Shown here in pieces: positions 53,301 through 64,000 of a stretch of 64,000 nucleotides of DNA. The notes under the pieces were generated by a model. That model saw only the letters and a program-made list of their open reading frames with translations. It was not told the DNA's origin and searched no databases. The DNA comes from Pithys albifrons albifrons (Eukaryota; Chordata; Aves; Passeriformes; Thamnophilidae), in contig NC_092459.1 in assembly GCF_047495875.1 (NCBI RefSeq), positions 92,427,560-92,491,559 of the forward strand, given 5' to 3'. Made by a program: the position numbers and the translations under genes. How positions within the stretch are numbered: the first letter of the stretch is position 1; each line of letters begins with the position of its first letter.

Positions 53301-56300
53301 GAAGCAGACATGTGGATGAAACCCAGCGTAGTCTGCAAACACCTAAGCATACCTAGGGAATGAAAATGCAACCTATAGTAGATGTTCATTTCAAACATTC
53401 TAAAGACTTTACAATTTGGTGTAGTATAACATTCATTTTGGCAGTTTAACAAAACTGTTGGTTTTTTTAAGTCTGAAAACAGTACTTTGTAGTTGATACA
53501 GAATGCATTCTCCATACACTAATTTCTTCTCCTGATTTGTTGTCCTTTCATTAGAGCAAAACAGCCGTATTTATCTTAGCTATCATTTATAGAACTGTAA
53601 GGGACATCTTGTATAAATATCCTATTACTAATAATTCAGGAATTAGTCTTAAGCTTTGCTTCTCTAGCAGATATATAGCTAAATTCAGTTGAAAAAAAAG
53701 GGAAATTGAAAATCAGTCCTAAATAGGGAGTGATGGACCAGTGATGTAGGAAATGCTGACTGAGCATGAACCTGGAGATGACATTGGCATGTGAAACCCA
53801 TTTGTTGGGTCTCCTCACTGAAATAACACCTTTGTTAAGGATCATTTATGACAAATTTGTGCTATTGCTGCAAGTCTCCTTTGTAACATAAATTCTGGAA
53901 GGACAATTTAGTCAGACATAGCAATCTGTAGTACATACAATTCTGGAAAATTTTATATATTCTTAATTTTCTTTATTCTGCCATATGTAAATCTTGGCTC
54001 ATGTAAATTAACAAATAGAAGTTATTTCATTTGATTTATATGATGAGCAGGTAATTTCTTATGCTAAGAAACAGTTGTGCTTTTTCCTTTTTTTATTTCC
54101 TTTTTTCTTTCTTGTTTTTTTTTTTGTTTGTTTTTGGTTGTTTTTTTTTAAGAAACGCCGTCTTTCCATACAAAAGTCTTTCAATACATTTTTCTCAGTG
54201 ATTATAAGGACCTAAGAAGCATTTCTGTCTGTTCTAGAAAGAAGAGATACATGCATCAGTACTTTTTCCTTCTGTGGTTGGACGTAGGATAAAGTAATAT
54301 TTATCCAGCCTTTTGGATTCAACTTTTTATCCCTTATTCCTGATACTTTACATCACCATACTTTCTTCAATGCTGCTCCATCTTGCAGGCCCAAGAGGGG
54401 ATTAAATAGACTCCACCAGGGATGATAAGCAAAAGAAGAAATCTTTCCCAGATGAAGTTAATGGCAAAATTCCTGCTACCTTCCAGTGAGAGCCAAGATT
54501 TCACTGGCAATATTTTGCCAAGCTCTTTGTGGCTTGTCCTGTGGAATTCATCTGTTTTGAGCTGGTCTAAACCAACACACAGGTTAGTCTTAAATTCTCA
54601 CAGTCCTGAGGAAAACAAAGAGCTGTCACCTCAAGACATAATATTTAACCATAAATGAGGCCCCAATTTTCCTCTGATTTCTGCAAATTTACTTCATACA
54701 AAGCCACAGGAGTGTTCCTTGATCCCAAATATTAACTGTGCTGGGAAGCCCAGCGGTACTGGCTGCTTTGCATGTGAGTGGATTGAACTAACATTGCATT
54801 TTGCTACCTGGACAAGCATAACATCTCAAAAGAAAAGCATGTTGGCAATTCAGAGAAAACCTTTAAAAGTGCACCAGGATTTCCAGCAAGATGGATTCCT
54901 AATTATTTTTCCACTCTAAGAGGGTGGTAATTGGTAGAACTTAAAAGCTAAGCAAATTTTTAAAGAAATGGACTCTTCCAATTTTGTTTCAAGTCGGGAT
55001 ACAACCAAGGTGTTGTTATACCTCAGAGTTATGAACACATATAAAATTGTTGGCATGAAGCAGCCTTTGTCTACCTTTAAAAAACTGCAGGTGATACAGT
55101 GGCATTTCCTGATCTCAAGTCACAGGAAGCATAGGGTTTCTTTTTATTTTAAGTCAACATTACTTAAAATGTGTCACCAGTTATCTCAAGAACATACTGA
55201 TTGCAGAAACAGGTCAGATTATTTGTTGGCAGCAACTTTCATTCAGTTCTATCTCCCTATAAGCCAGCAAGCAAATGGCTTTCAACAGCTTTGATTTGTG
55301 TATATCTGATTGTTTTATGTAACATTTGCCAAATCTAATTTAAAACCACAGACTCCTTGTAAACCCTGTATTGTTCAGATGTGATTGAGTAACCTAATGA
55401 CCAAATCTTGTATTTAATACTGTGTTCTGAAGCCCAAAAGAATATTATTGTAAAAATCAGCCCAAAATATCTGTAATTATATTTGCCTTAAATATTAAAA
55501 CATTAATGTTGCATCACTGCTACCACCTCTCATAATAGTTGCATTTATGAATTGTACTTTTGTTTTCTTCCATGTGGCTCCCTGGCCAAACTACATCACA
55601 GATTTTTGCTTTTCCTGTTTGAACATTGATTTCATTCTTGTTACATTTAAGTCTTTGTAACTTCCGGACCAAGTGAATGTTTGGAGGTGCTAATGTCCAC
55701 TTTCTTCATTTCTCAGTCTTATTATTATAATTTGGGCAAAACCACTAGAGTAACTCTCCTTTAGCATATCCATGATGGAAAAAAGAAGCAAGGAAGATAT
55801 CATTTCAGTAATTCAAGTTCAGAGAGTAAAAAACCACCACAAGTTCCAAAATCAATCAAAATTATTTTTTGGCATTGCATTGAAATTTGTAGCATCAGAA
55901 GTTTCAGAATGGATGCATGTCAGGCACTGGTCACTCAGTTTGACCACTCAAATTAATTTTTTTCTAATTTTTACTAAGAACTTTATATTGGTTAGTAATG
56001 TATTCATTCTATATTTTTATGTTAATTGTGAAATACATGGATAGAAGCTTATCTTACACAGAAAATAGCAAGCCTTCATTCACATCACTTTTCTGAGGAC
56101 AAAGGTAGGCACTGTACAGTCTTAGAATAGCAATATTTATGTGGGTTATGATCTAGCTGTCCCTTTTCCCTTCAACTTTTGCAAAGCTGTAGCCTATTGA
56201 AAGCAATTTCTATTGATAGCTAGTTCTGAATTACGGTTTCTCCCAAGACTTAACAACTGATTTTCATATTGCTTTCACACTTTCTGATTCATTAAAATAC

Positions 56301-56892
56301 AAATTCAGCCCTCAAAATAGAAACTTGAGCTTTCCAAAGAAAACATGTGAAGAGCCTTAAAATATGAATGTAAAAACTTATTCATAACGCCACTGGCGAG
56401 AATCAGTTTCTGTTCCCAAATACTTTTTTTAATCCAGAACTTTTTAGTTGATAAAGTTCTGTTAGTACAAGATCTCTCCAGAATAGTGTATTCCATGACT
56501 AAAAGTATGAAATGTCGTATTTATTGAGATCACAGAACAAAATACCCGCCTTTGTTTATCCAGTGTAACTTCTTCAATATTTATATGAAATTGGGAAACA
56601 GTAATGATCATGACCCATTCCTGTGACCTGCTGGAAGGTCCCAGACCTGCCCTGAGGAGTGCACAGTGACAGTGTCAGTGCCTCAGGCTCACTCACAGCA
56701 TCTCGAGAGGACACTCACACCTCCTCCCCACAGCACAGCTGCAAGCTGCTCCAACACAGAGGACAAGTAATGGTCTGCTCCAAGTGAAGCCTATGGCTTG
56801 TGTCCTTGCCCTTGTTAACTTTCTTAATAACCCAAAAAATAATAATAAAGCTCCACTCATCTTCAATGTTCCAAAACTGTTAAGTCAGCAGT
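44391..56892. other. Long spacer, no gene recognised
   Basis: No coding gene, RNA gene or mobile element was recognised in about 12.5 kb. The largest frame, 117 codons at 48158-48511 (plus), starts in hydrophobic residues but has no recognisable domain or splice context. A T-rich tract at 54080-54150 is listed separately. Around 56620-56780 the sequence is richer in GC, without a known motif. Confidence 0.55.
54080..54150 (+). repeat. T-rich low-complexity tract
   Basis: Long T-runs are broken by CC, C and G bases, including T13 around 54114-54125 and T9 near 54141-54149. It is a simple repeat. Confidence 0.85.
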
Positions 56893-56993
56893 TATGATGA
56901 GTGCCATGATCTAGTAAATGGACTAGAGTTGGACCAAGGGTTGGACTCGATGATCTCGGAGGTCTTTTCCAACCCAATCGATTCTATGATTCT
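56893..56993 (+). mobile_element. CR1 LINE 3' tip
   Basis: Only the last 100 bp of a CR1 are present, in plus orientation. They include GAGTGCCATGATCTAGTAAA, GGACTCGATGATCTCGGAGG and the intact terminal repeat ATTCTATGATTCT. This extreme 5' truncation is common for CR1. It matches the 3' UTR of the copy at 40111-40682 at roughly nine of ten bases, in the opposite orientation. Both therefore belong to the same subfamily. Confidence 0.92.
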
Positions 56994-57959
56994 AAATATC
57001 TCTTTCTTCAAAAAGGTACTTTTTTTAGCCTTGTTTTAGCCACCCTTGCAGAATTCATCATGAAAAGAAGAGACACAGAAAACGCTTATTTTCTCAGGGC
57101 CCACTTAATTACTAGTAAGTTCCCTTTGTGTCTGTGGGTCTGTTTGCAAACACTGAGAGTCAACTTCTCAGCATGAACTTACAGTTTTGACTACACTATT
57201 TTAAAGATGGACAAAACATTCCAGGCTTATTTTATAATCTGTATTACTAATGTAAATAAAAATACTTAAGAACAAGCTCAAAAAGCTGAATGTTATACAA
57301 TTCAGTGAAAAAAGAAAAACCCAGATGGCCACAATAATATGTTCTTCTTATAACCCCTACTATCTTCCTGTAGACCCATAACATTTTCCTACACATACTT
57401 TACTGTAGTAACCAGTAGTACATTTTACCATGTAAATCTTGACTTACAATAGACATTAAGGCTTCTTTCCAGGGAGCTAATGCACCATTGCCTTCCAGGG
57501 CCAGTACTGCCTGCAAGCTGTTGCTGGATTAATTTGTCCTCTACAGATATTGTTCTGTGCTCTGAGCTGAACCACAGCTCCTTGTGAGCTGGCATTAGCA
57601 AATGTGAAATAGTAGGTTGGAGGGAGAAAGAAAAAATGGTCTCAGGTATTAGCAAAGAGCTTTGGCACACATATTTTGAGCCCAGCCACACGAGTAACAA
57701 CCTCACAATCACAAAGCACAAAGCACAAATCGTGGAGTGGTTTCCTGAAGCTCCACTGCTGACGGAGCAGCTCCCAGACACCTGTGTGCCTGGGAAGGGG
57801 CACTGAGGTGCATGATGAGCATTACCACACCACTGTGGGAATGGTACGTTTACCATGGGGTAGGAACCTCAGCAAGTTCAGTGAAAGGTTGAAGGCAACT
57901 CTCCCTTAGGCTGACATGATGATTAATGCCTGTGCTGGCCACAGTAGAGTCACACTTAA

Positions 57960-57975
57960 TTTACACCTGTGTAAA
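57960..57975. repeat. Near-perfect 16-bp palindrome
   Basis: TTTACAC and GTGTAAA flank a CT centre. The core ACACCTGTGT contains CACCTG, an E-box, and each half resembles a T-box half site. Palindromes of this kind also occur in old degenerate amniote repeats. No function can be assigned. Confidence 0.6.
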
Positions 57976-58120
57976 CAACGGGAGACATCGCCAGAAGGAT
58001 CTGATCCTACTGGACCGTAACCATTTTGGCAGGTTTGTACTGATGTCAGTGGGAGAATGCAGCAGTCAGGTCCTGGCTGTTTTAATAATAATGTCTCTAA
58101 GACCCTGGGAAGTTTACCAG

Positions 58121-58166
58121 GGAGAAAAAGAAAAAAAAAAAGGAGAGAGAAAAAGAAAAGAAAAAG
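58121..58166 (+). repeat. 46-base pure purine tract
   Basis: All 46 bases are A or G, mostly A-runs with GAGAGAG near 58142-58149. Such homopurine tracts can form triplex DNA. It is most likely a simple repeat. Confidence 0.9.
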
Positions 58167-61100
58167 CAAGCTGTCTATCATTTATTGACACTGTCATATT
58201 TTCTATTCTCTTAGCCATCCACACAGAGGCTAAGGCTATATTTCAGCATGGAGAGAGAAAATTATGTGATTTTCCAAAATCCTTGCCATTTTATTCTGTC
58301 CATTATAAATAGATAATCTACAGGAGTCTGTTGTAATCCCACTCTGCTTTTAAAACAAATCCAAGGACCCAAACTTCAACAGTGTACCTCTTGATTTACA
58401 CACCCTCAACAAGGTATCAGATCACCTGTGCTTCAGAGCCCCCCTCCTTTGGTCTCCCTGGGCAACATGCTCTGGGCTCCCAGCCCTGCCCAGTCCTCCT
58501 GGCTGAATTCACACATCATCCACCTTCAACTGCCACCAGCAGTGACAAAACAACAGCAGAACCGTAAAATCTGTTTGTGTCTGTGTCTTTCAAATATTCA
58601 TCTCTGTACTTCTGTGAAGCCATGGTATTGCTTTTGTACCTCTTCCCTGGCTCTCATCTGTCAGATCAATGCATTCATTAAGGAAAGCTCTGCTGCCAGA
58701 TGATGAATAGACATCATAAAATTGTTATATTTGACAATTCTTATTACAGATTTTATATGGTGGCTACATTTTTGCTTCAGAAAAGACTTCAGAAGACTTT
58801 TCCTGATGTACAACCTTTCCAACAAGAGGAGGAATGTAAATTACAGTGTATTTTCTAGAAGTCTCGATTTGTTCAAACATGAATCCAAACCTCATTCTTC
58901 GCATTCCCTTAGTTTTATGGTAACTGTGAGTAGAGTGAAGTGGGCTGCAAATATCTTTACAGTTGTTTTATATTACTTGGAAAGAAATTATCTGGTTATG
59001 CCAAGAAATGCTTACTTAGCCTTGAACCAGTGAAAGAAATGATATGCACTTGTAGACATAATTGTATGCAGATGAAAGAGCAGAAATAAAATTTTGAAAG
59101 CCAAACTGAGATCCCTTTCAAAAATGAAGAACTTAACTCTCCTCTTCCCCCCAAACTAAGATGAAGTTTTAGGATGAAAAGTTTTATAGTAAATAAATAC
59201 CTTTTCATATTCTGTGTGAGTCAAGTAAATTTTGAGGCAGAAAAGTCTGGAGTTATCTGGGAGAGAAAAATTTCCCCTTTCTAGTGAGCAACACTCAGCA
59301 GTATAGCTTAGCCCTTTGGAAACACCATAGCTTACCCTTGGCACAGCAGAATATTGCTCTTCTCCACTTTCAAAATGTCAGCCAAGTTCCTGGGAAGTGT
59401 GTAAAGAAAAAAAACCCAACCCTTGAATGGCTGTTCTGCCTAAGTTGCCTCTGCAGCACTTATCTGCCAAGGTCTTGCCTGGGCTGTCTGCAGGTGGGAT
59501 AACTTCTGTCTATCTCACAGTAATCACTGTGGTGTGTTGGAATGAGAATTCATCACACAGTTACATCCAAATGTCCTTGTCTTAGTTTTTCATACTTTGC
59601 AATACTCATCTCTCAGCACTGGAGGGGATGGTGAAAGAGATAAAGAATCCACAGTATCTGATACCCTAAATGTCACTATATATTTAAAGTATCTCCCTGT
59701 GTGCTCATTACTTACAAACTTGGAAATAGCCCCATATGGACACCACAGTGGCAAAACAACAGGACAGTTCTCAATGCAGTTCTCAATCACTGACCCAGTG
59801 CCTCTCCCTGCTCCTCAAATTATAAGAGACTTAGGTCCACAATTCTGTCACCAAAAAATACATGATCCCAACGTCTCTATTACTGTGGCAAAATGCAGTA
59901 CATATCTTCAAATGCCATTAAACAAAGGTAGGTGCTCTTTTACTATTTGAATAATACTCATAAAATCCACATGCTCATCTATGTTTTTAATCATCAGTAA
60001 AAGACATCTTTTTAGGGAGTTTCTTATGATATTTTTTTCATATCCCTTTTCTAAAGAGAGAGAATAACATCTCACTGTCTTGACACATCCTGGTTCTGGT
60101 AAGGCAAATAAGCAAAGCAACAGAATATAAAAACTAGCTTAAAAAAATTTCAGTGACCAAATTAAGTCTTAGGTGAAAAATTTTTCTATGTAACAACATA
60201 TGGATTTCCCCTCAAGTGGATATATTTGGATGCACTAGATGCTAAATGAATAAACAAATTCATATTAAAATCTTATTTCTTGACCTGTTGCCCTAAAAGA
60301 AAAGTTGTCATGAAAAAATTTCATTATACTCAAAATACAGTCTCTTAGGTGGAGAGAAGAATGCAAAAAATATCAGCCCATGGCTTGTTTATGACAGTCA
60401 AAGACAGCAGTGGGTAATAAATTATTCTGTGTGAATCAGCAGAGTAAGAAGGAGCCAGGGCTCTGGGCAAGGTAGGGCTGCTGAATTAACTCCTCTCACC
60501 TGTCACAGTTACCACCTGGAGATTTGACATCCCCAAACTCATTTGCACACAATCCTCTCCTGTAGCTCCTTCTAACAGACATGGAGGATGTTTTCCACTG
60601 CTGTCTCAGGTGAAGTGCAGATTTTCTGTGTCATTTACTCATTCCTTCCTCCCCAAGGTCTTGTTTTACATGTTTTGAAGAGAACCATTCCTGCTACATA
60701 CAGGCCAGATTTATAACTAAAATTGGGCTGCTGTGCTCCCAAGTGTGGAAAACAACACACCTTTCAAAGACCTGAGATATAGAGCAGCAGAGACAGGTTC
60801 TAGGCAGCAGGAGAGAGGTAACATTTACACATGGCAGCACCTTTTCCAGTTTAGGAAGGTCTTGCAGATCCCATCTTTTTATTTACCAGTTTTCATAAAG
60901 TTTTCATAAATCTGTGGTTAATACTAGTCATCTGAAATAAAATTACTTGAAGCATATTTTAAGATTATCTAAATCAACCTAATAGTTGCGGGGTTGGTTT
61001 TTTGTTTTGTGAACTTAAGGGAAGAAATGGAGTGAGGGACAAAAAGAATAGACCACAGTACAATAGAGGTGGAAAACACATGATTACCTCTATCGCTCTC

Positions 61101-64000
61101 TCTATATATATGTAGACCCTGGCACAGGAACAGCAGAGGGATAATTGGTGTCATTTTCTTTCTGTTCTGGGCAGTCTGGAAAGGTCAATCATGATTGCCA
61201 GATGTTACATACTCAGTGTTATCTTAGCGAGTGTATATGCAAATGTTAGTAATTGTGGTTTTAAAGATCTTTAAACTGCTACAGTGTCAGATACTGATAC
61301 AAAGTAGGAATATATTTCATGCAAAGCAAAAATACATAAATATATTGTTAAAGATAGTGTTATGGGATGGTTTGGGGTTTTTTTTTTAAGTCAGTATAAC
61401 TTAATTAAGCTGTGGTTGTGAAAGTAAAGCATGAGCGTTTTTGAAATACAATATCATTGAGTAAATCCTTTAGAGCACATAACCATGATAAAATCTGAGC
61501 ACCACAGAGTAATTAACAGACTCTGGTGTCACAATGAACATCCAAACAGCACAATCATGCAAACAGGAGGTTTCTCACCCATCCCTGTCTGCAGGCAGTT
61601 TAAACAGGATGTGACTACGGAAAACCACCAGATTGCACAGTCCAGACAGTCCTGGTTCCTACCAAGAGTTTCACAGTGTGCTGTGGCTGCAAACTGGCAT
61701 GTAGGTACATCCCTCACAGTGCCCACTCACACCAGTGAAATTACAGCAAAGTTGAATTTAGGGTAATATGTCTAGCACAAGAGGAATTCCAAAGCATGGT
61801 TAAACATGAAGAATGTTCATTTTAGAGACAGTATTGTTTTATCGACTAAATGATCTCTGTTAAAGCAATATCACTGATACAATAAAAAGTTAGGGTTCAG
61901 AAGCCTTGCAAGGACTTCTCCTAATTCCCAATCACTACCCTCAGCAACTGTGTATGACAGATGAATTTTATCCCATATGGAGAATCATTACCCTTTGACT
62001 CTGAATTTGCAGAGCAGAATTTAAGAGCTGTAGTCTGCTTCCCACATGATAGAAGACTAAATATTTCCAGCAAGATTGCCTAGTCTGAGTGATATTTTTT
62101 GTCATTGCATTATAAAACTTTTGAAATATTCAGAACTTTAAATGTTTTACAGTGCTGAAAGTATCCCTTCTGGATTTACTGAGGCGTCCCAGAACCTTTC
62201 ATAGTCTTCCAGCCACACAATGCAGAATAGTTAGTCTTCCTGTGCACATCTAAAAATACTATTCACAGCTGTGCTTGGACACACATTTTAGAACTGCTAT
62301 AGACAGGGCTGGATGTAGCTGCCTGTGGCTGCAATGTGGGTGGGAGGCTATGCAGAGACATTTATCATAAGAAGAAATTCTCCCCTTCTCTTTTTTATTT
62401 CATTCATTTTCCCTAGATTTATATAGGATATATGAAAGGTGCTCTAGTTAAACATCTGTAGTCCTCAAATTAGCAGCAATGCCAAGCATCTGACAGCCTG
62501 CAGCTCACTTGCTCAGGCTGTACTGTGTAGCATAACCTGTAATGCAGTTTCCTTGCGTTCCCATGTCCCTGGGTTTTGGGGCCTCAGAGATCCTCATAAA
62601 TACCTGGAAAAAAATAAAAAGAGAAACAGAACTGTAGAAGGTCTAACAGTAAACTAGTTTACTACTAAATCTCTGTGCTTGGTAATTTTCGAAGGCTGCA
62701 TGTGGTCAGTACCAAAACATTGGAGGATGTTCTATACCTGATCTGGGAGATCCCTATGCCAAAAACTGTGTAGCATTCTGTACTTCTTTATAAAGCAATT
62801 AATTCACAACATACACGAGAATCAATGTCAAGAGAACAATTTCAAGATATGAGTCATGGCATTTTATCAAGTCCTATCCAATTCTACTGAGGTTCACACA
62901 ATAGTGAATTACCACTGCGATTATTTAGCATTTGTTCACAGTGGGCATAGTTCCCTGCCAGTTGTAACTTAATTACTGGAAACAACTGGTTGGGTTTTTT
63001 GGACAAGTGTTCTTCCTCAGGAGAGACTTTAGGCCTCAGGAACTCACTTGATGGTTAAATAGGAAACTCCATTTGTAACAACAAGTTGTAACTATTGTAT
63101 CACTTGTAACAATGCCTAAAATAACCCTAACACTCTGCTAAAGGCAGCTTTTTGTCATATACACATTATAAGAAAACAAAATACAGAGGCTATTTGATAT
63201 CAATTATGTCTGACCAACCAGAGAGATTTCTACCATATCAAACTTCTTGCCTGTTTTGCTTCTATAGATGTAATGGAGAAAAAACTCACTGAGGTCCTGG
63301 GGAATATCTGGATACTCTCCAAGCAGCTCCACTGATACATTTCAATACTGATCTCCAGAGAAAAAGAGCACCTGAAAATCAAAAGGTTAACCAGACATTC
63401 ACTGTATTAACACTTTTCTCTACTTCTCTGTTAAGTAGCTCTGGAAAGCCAATGCCACAGCAGAGGAAATAGTCCCTTCTCTCTCTTTGCCTTCCCAGCA
63501 GTATCTCCTTTGGTATCTGTGCCAGCAAGGTGTCCCCAGGTGCGTGTGAATGCTTCTCGATATTCCTGACACCCTCTGCCCTCCCACAGCCTATTTGCTC
63601 TTAAATACCTGGTGAAGTGATTTATATGACTGGCAAAACTCCTTTATCCATTAGGAGAAGCTGTGAAAATTAAAATTATCAATGGATAATTGTCCTTACA
63701 CTGGAAAGGAAGCAATTAGTCAATTCCAGCATGCACATTTATTTGCAAGAGTAGATTATGAAGCAAAGCAATCTGTTAGGCTCTGCTTCCTGATTTTCTG
63801 TTGGGATTTGCCTTCAGACTTACCTGTGTGCGTTTCAAAACACTGCCAGCTTTGACACCAAAAATAGCAAGTAAACAATGAGAGAAATTAGTGCCACAGG
63901 AACATTCTTCATAAAGGAAGCACGTGGATGAATTTACAGTTTACCCAGCACCTGGCACATAAGCCACTTGCACAAAAGTTCTTCCTCTCACATTACTTTC

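Larger units (their letters stand above)
56994..64000. other. Long spacer to window end, no gene recognised
   Basis: No gene was recognised. The 143-codon minus-strand frame at 57425-57856 lies in a slightly GC-richer patch but has no known domain. It carries three stretches of mixed hydrophobic residues and no splice support. The 128-codon plus frame at 57926-58312 runs through a purine tract that codes a poly-Lys/Glu stretch, so it is not credible. An 11-bp tandem duplication, GTTTTCATAAA twice, lies at 60889-60910. Confidence 0.55.

Noticed and set aside
57926..58312. 128-codon plus-strand ORF
   Set aside because: It reads through the purine tract, giving a low-complexity Lys/Glu/Arg stretch, with no known domain.
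1..64000. CRISPR arrays, operons, phage or plasmid features
   Set aside because: No regularly spaced repeats, no long ORFs and no bacterial signals. The repeats are avian retroelements.

Overview
The window looks like a gene-poor stretch of a bird nuclear genome, most likely a songbird or other passerine. The evidence is the repeats: five clear truncated CR1 LINE copies, a fragment of a tRNA-Ile-derived SINE of the TguSINE1 type at the left edge, and two solo-LTR-like avian endogenous retrovirus remnants. Nothing bacterial is present: there are no long ORFs, operons or ribosome binding sites. The DNA is AT-rich with many homopolymer runs and T/G- or A/G-rich tracts. I could not recognise any host protein, so I cannot say whether this is an intergenic desert or the inside of a large intron.

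Layout. Bases 1-83 are a SINE tail. 84-6470 is mostly plain AT-rich sequence with a T/G-rich tract (4720-4788) and a weak exon-like open stretch (5003-5182). 6471-8515 is a repeat cluster: an ERV solo LTR on the plus strand, then a decayed CR1 on the minus strand. 9226-9572 is a small CpG-bearing island with a minus-strand ORF, a good Kozak ATG and a GTAAGT donor; it is the best candidate for a host exon, but unproven. 9573-16442 is plain, with a long pyrimidine-biased block near 12.7-13.1 kb. An LTR resembling the alpharetrovirus/ERVK layout (TATA box, AATAAA, conserved R-like motif) lies at about 16443-16666. An old CR1 is at 24601-25108 (minus). A possible CR1 scrap is near 32.3 kb (plus). 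A younger CR1 is at 40111-40682 (minus), and the longest CR1 is at 43421-44390 (minus). A 0.1 kb CR1 3' tip lies at 56893-56993 on the plus strand and matches the 40 kb copy closely. The remaining long spacers hold simple repeats, three inverted repeats that could form hairpins, and chance ORFs.

How it works together. No functional gene set is visible. The CR1 copies are 5'-truncated and carry stops or frameshifts, so they are dead. The LTRs have no internal viral genes beside them. I found no convincing undescribed biological system. The items most worth checking are the 9.2-9.6 kb island, the LTR at 16.4 kb, and the hairpin-forming inverted repeats at 28.4 and 38.9 kb.
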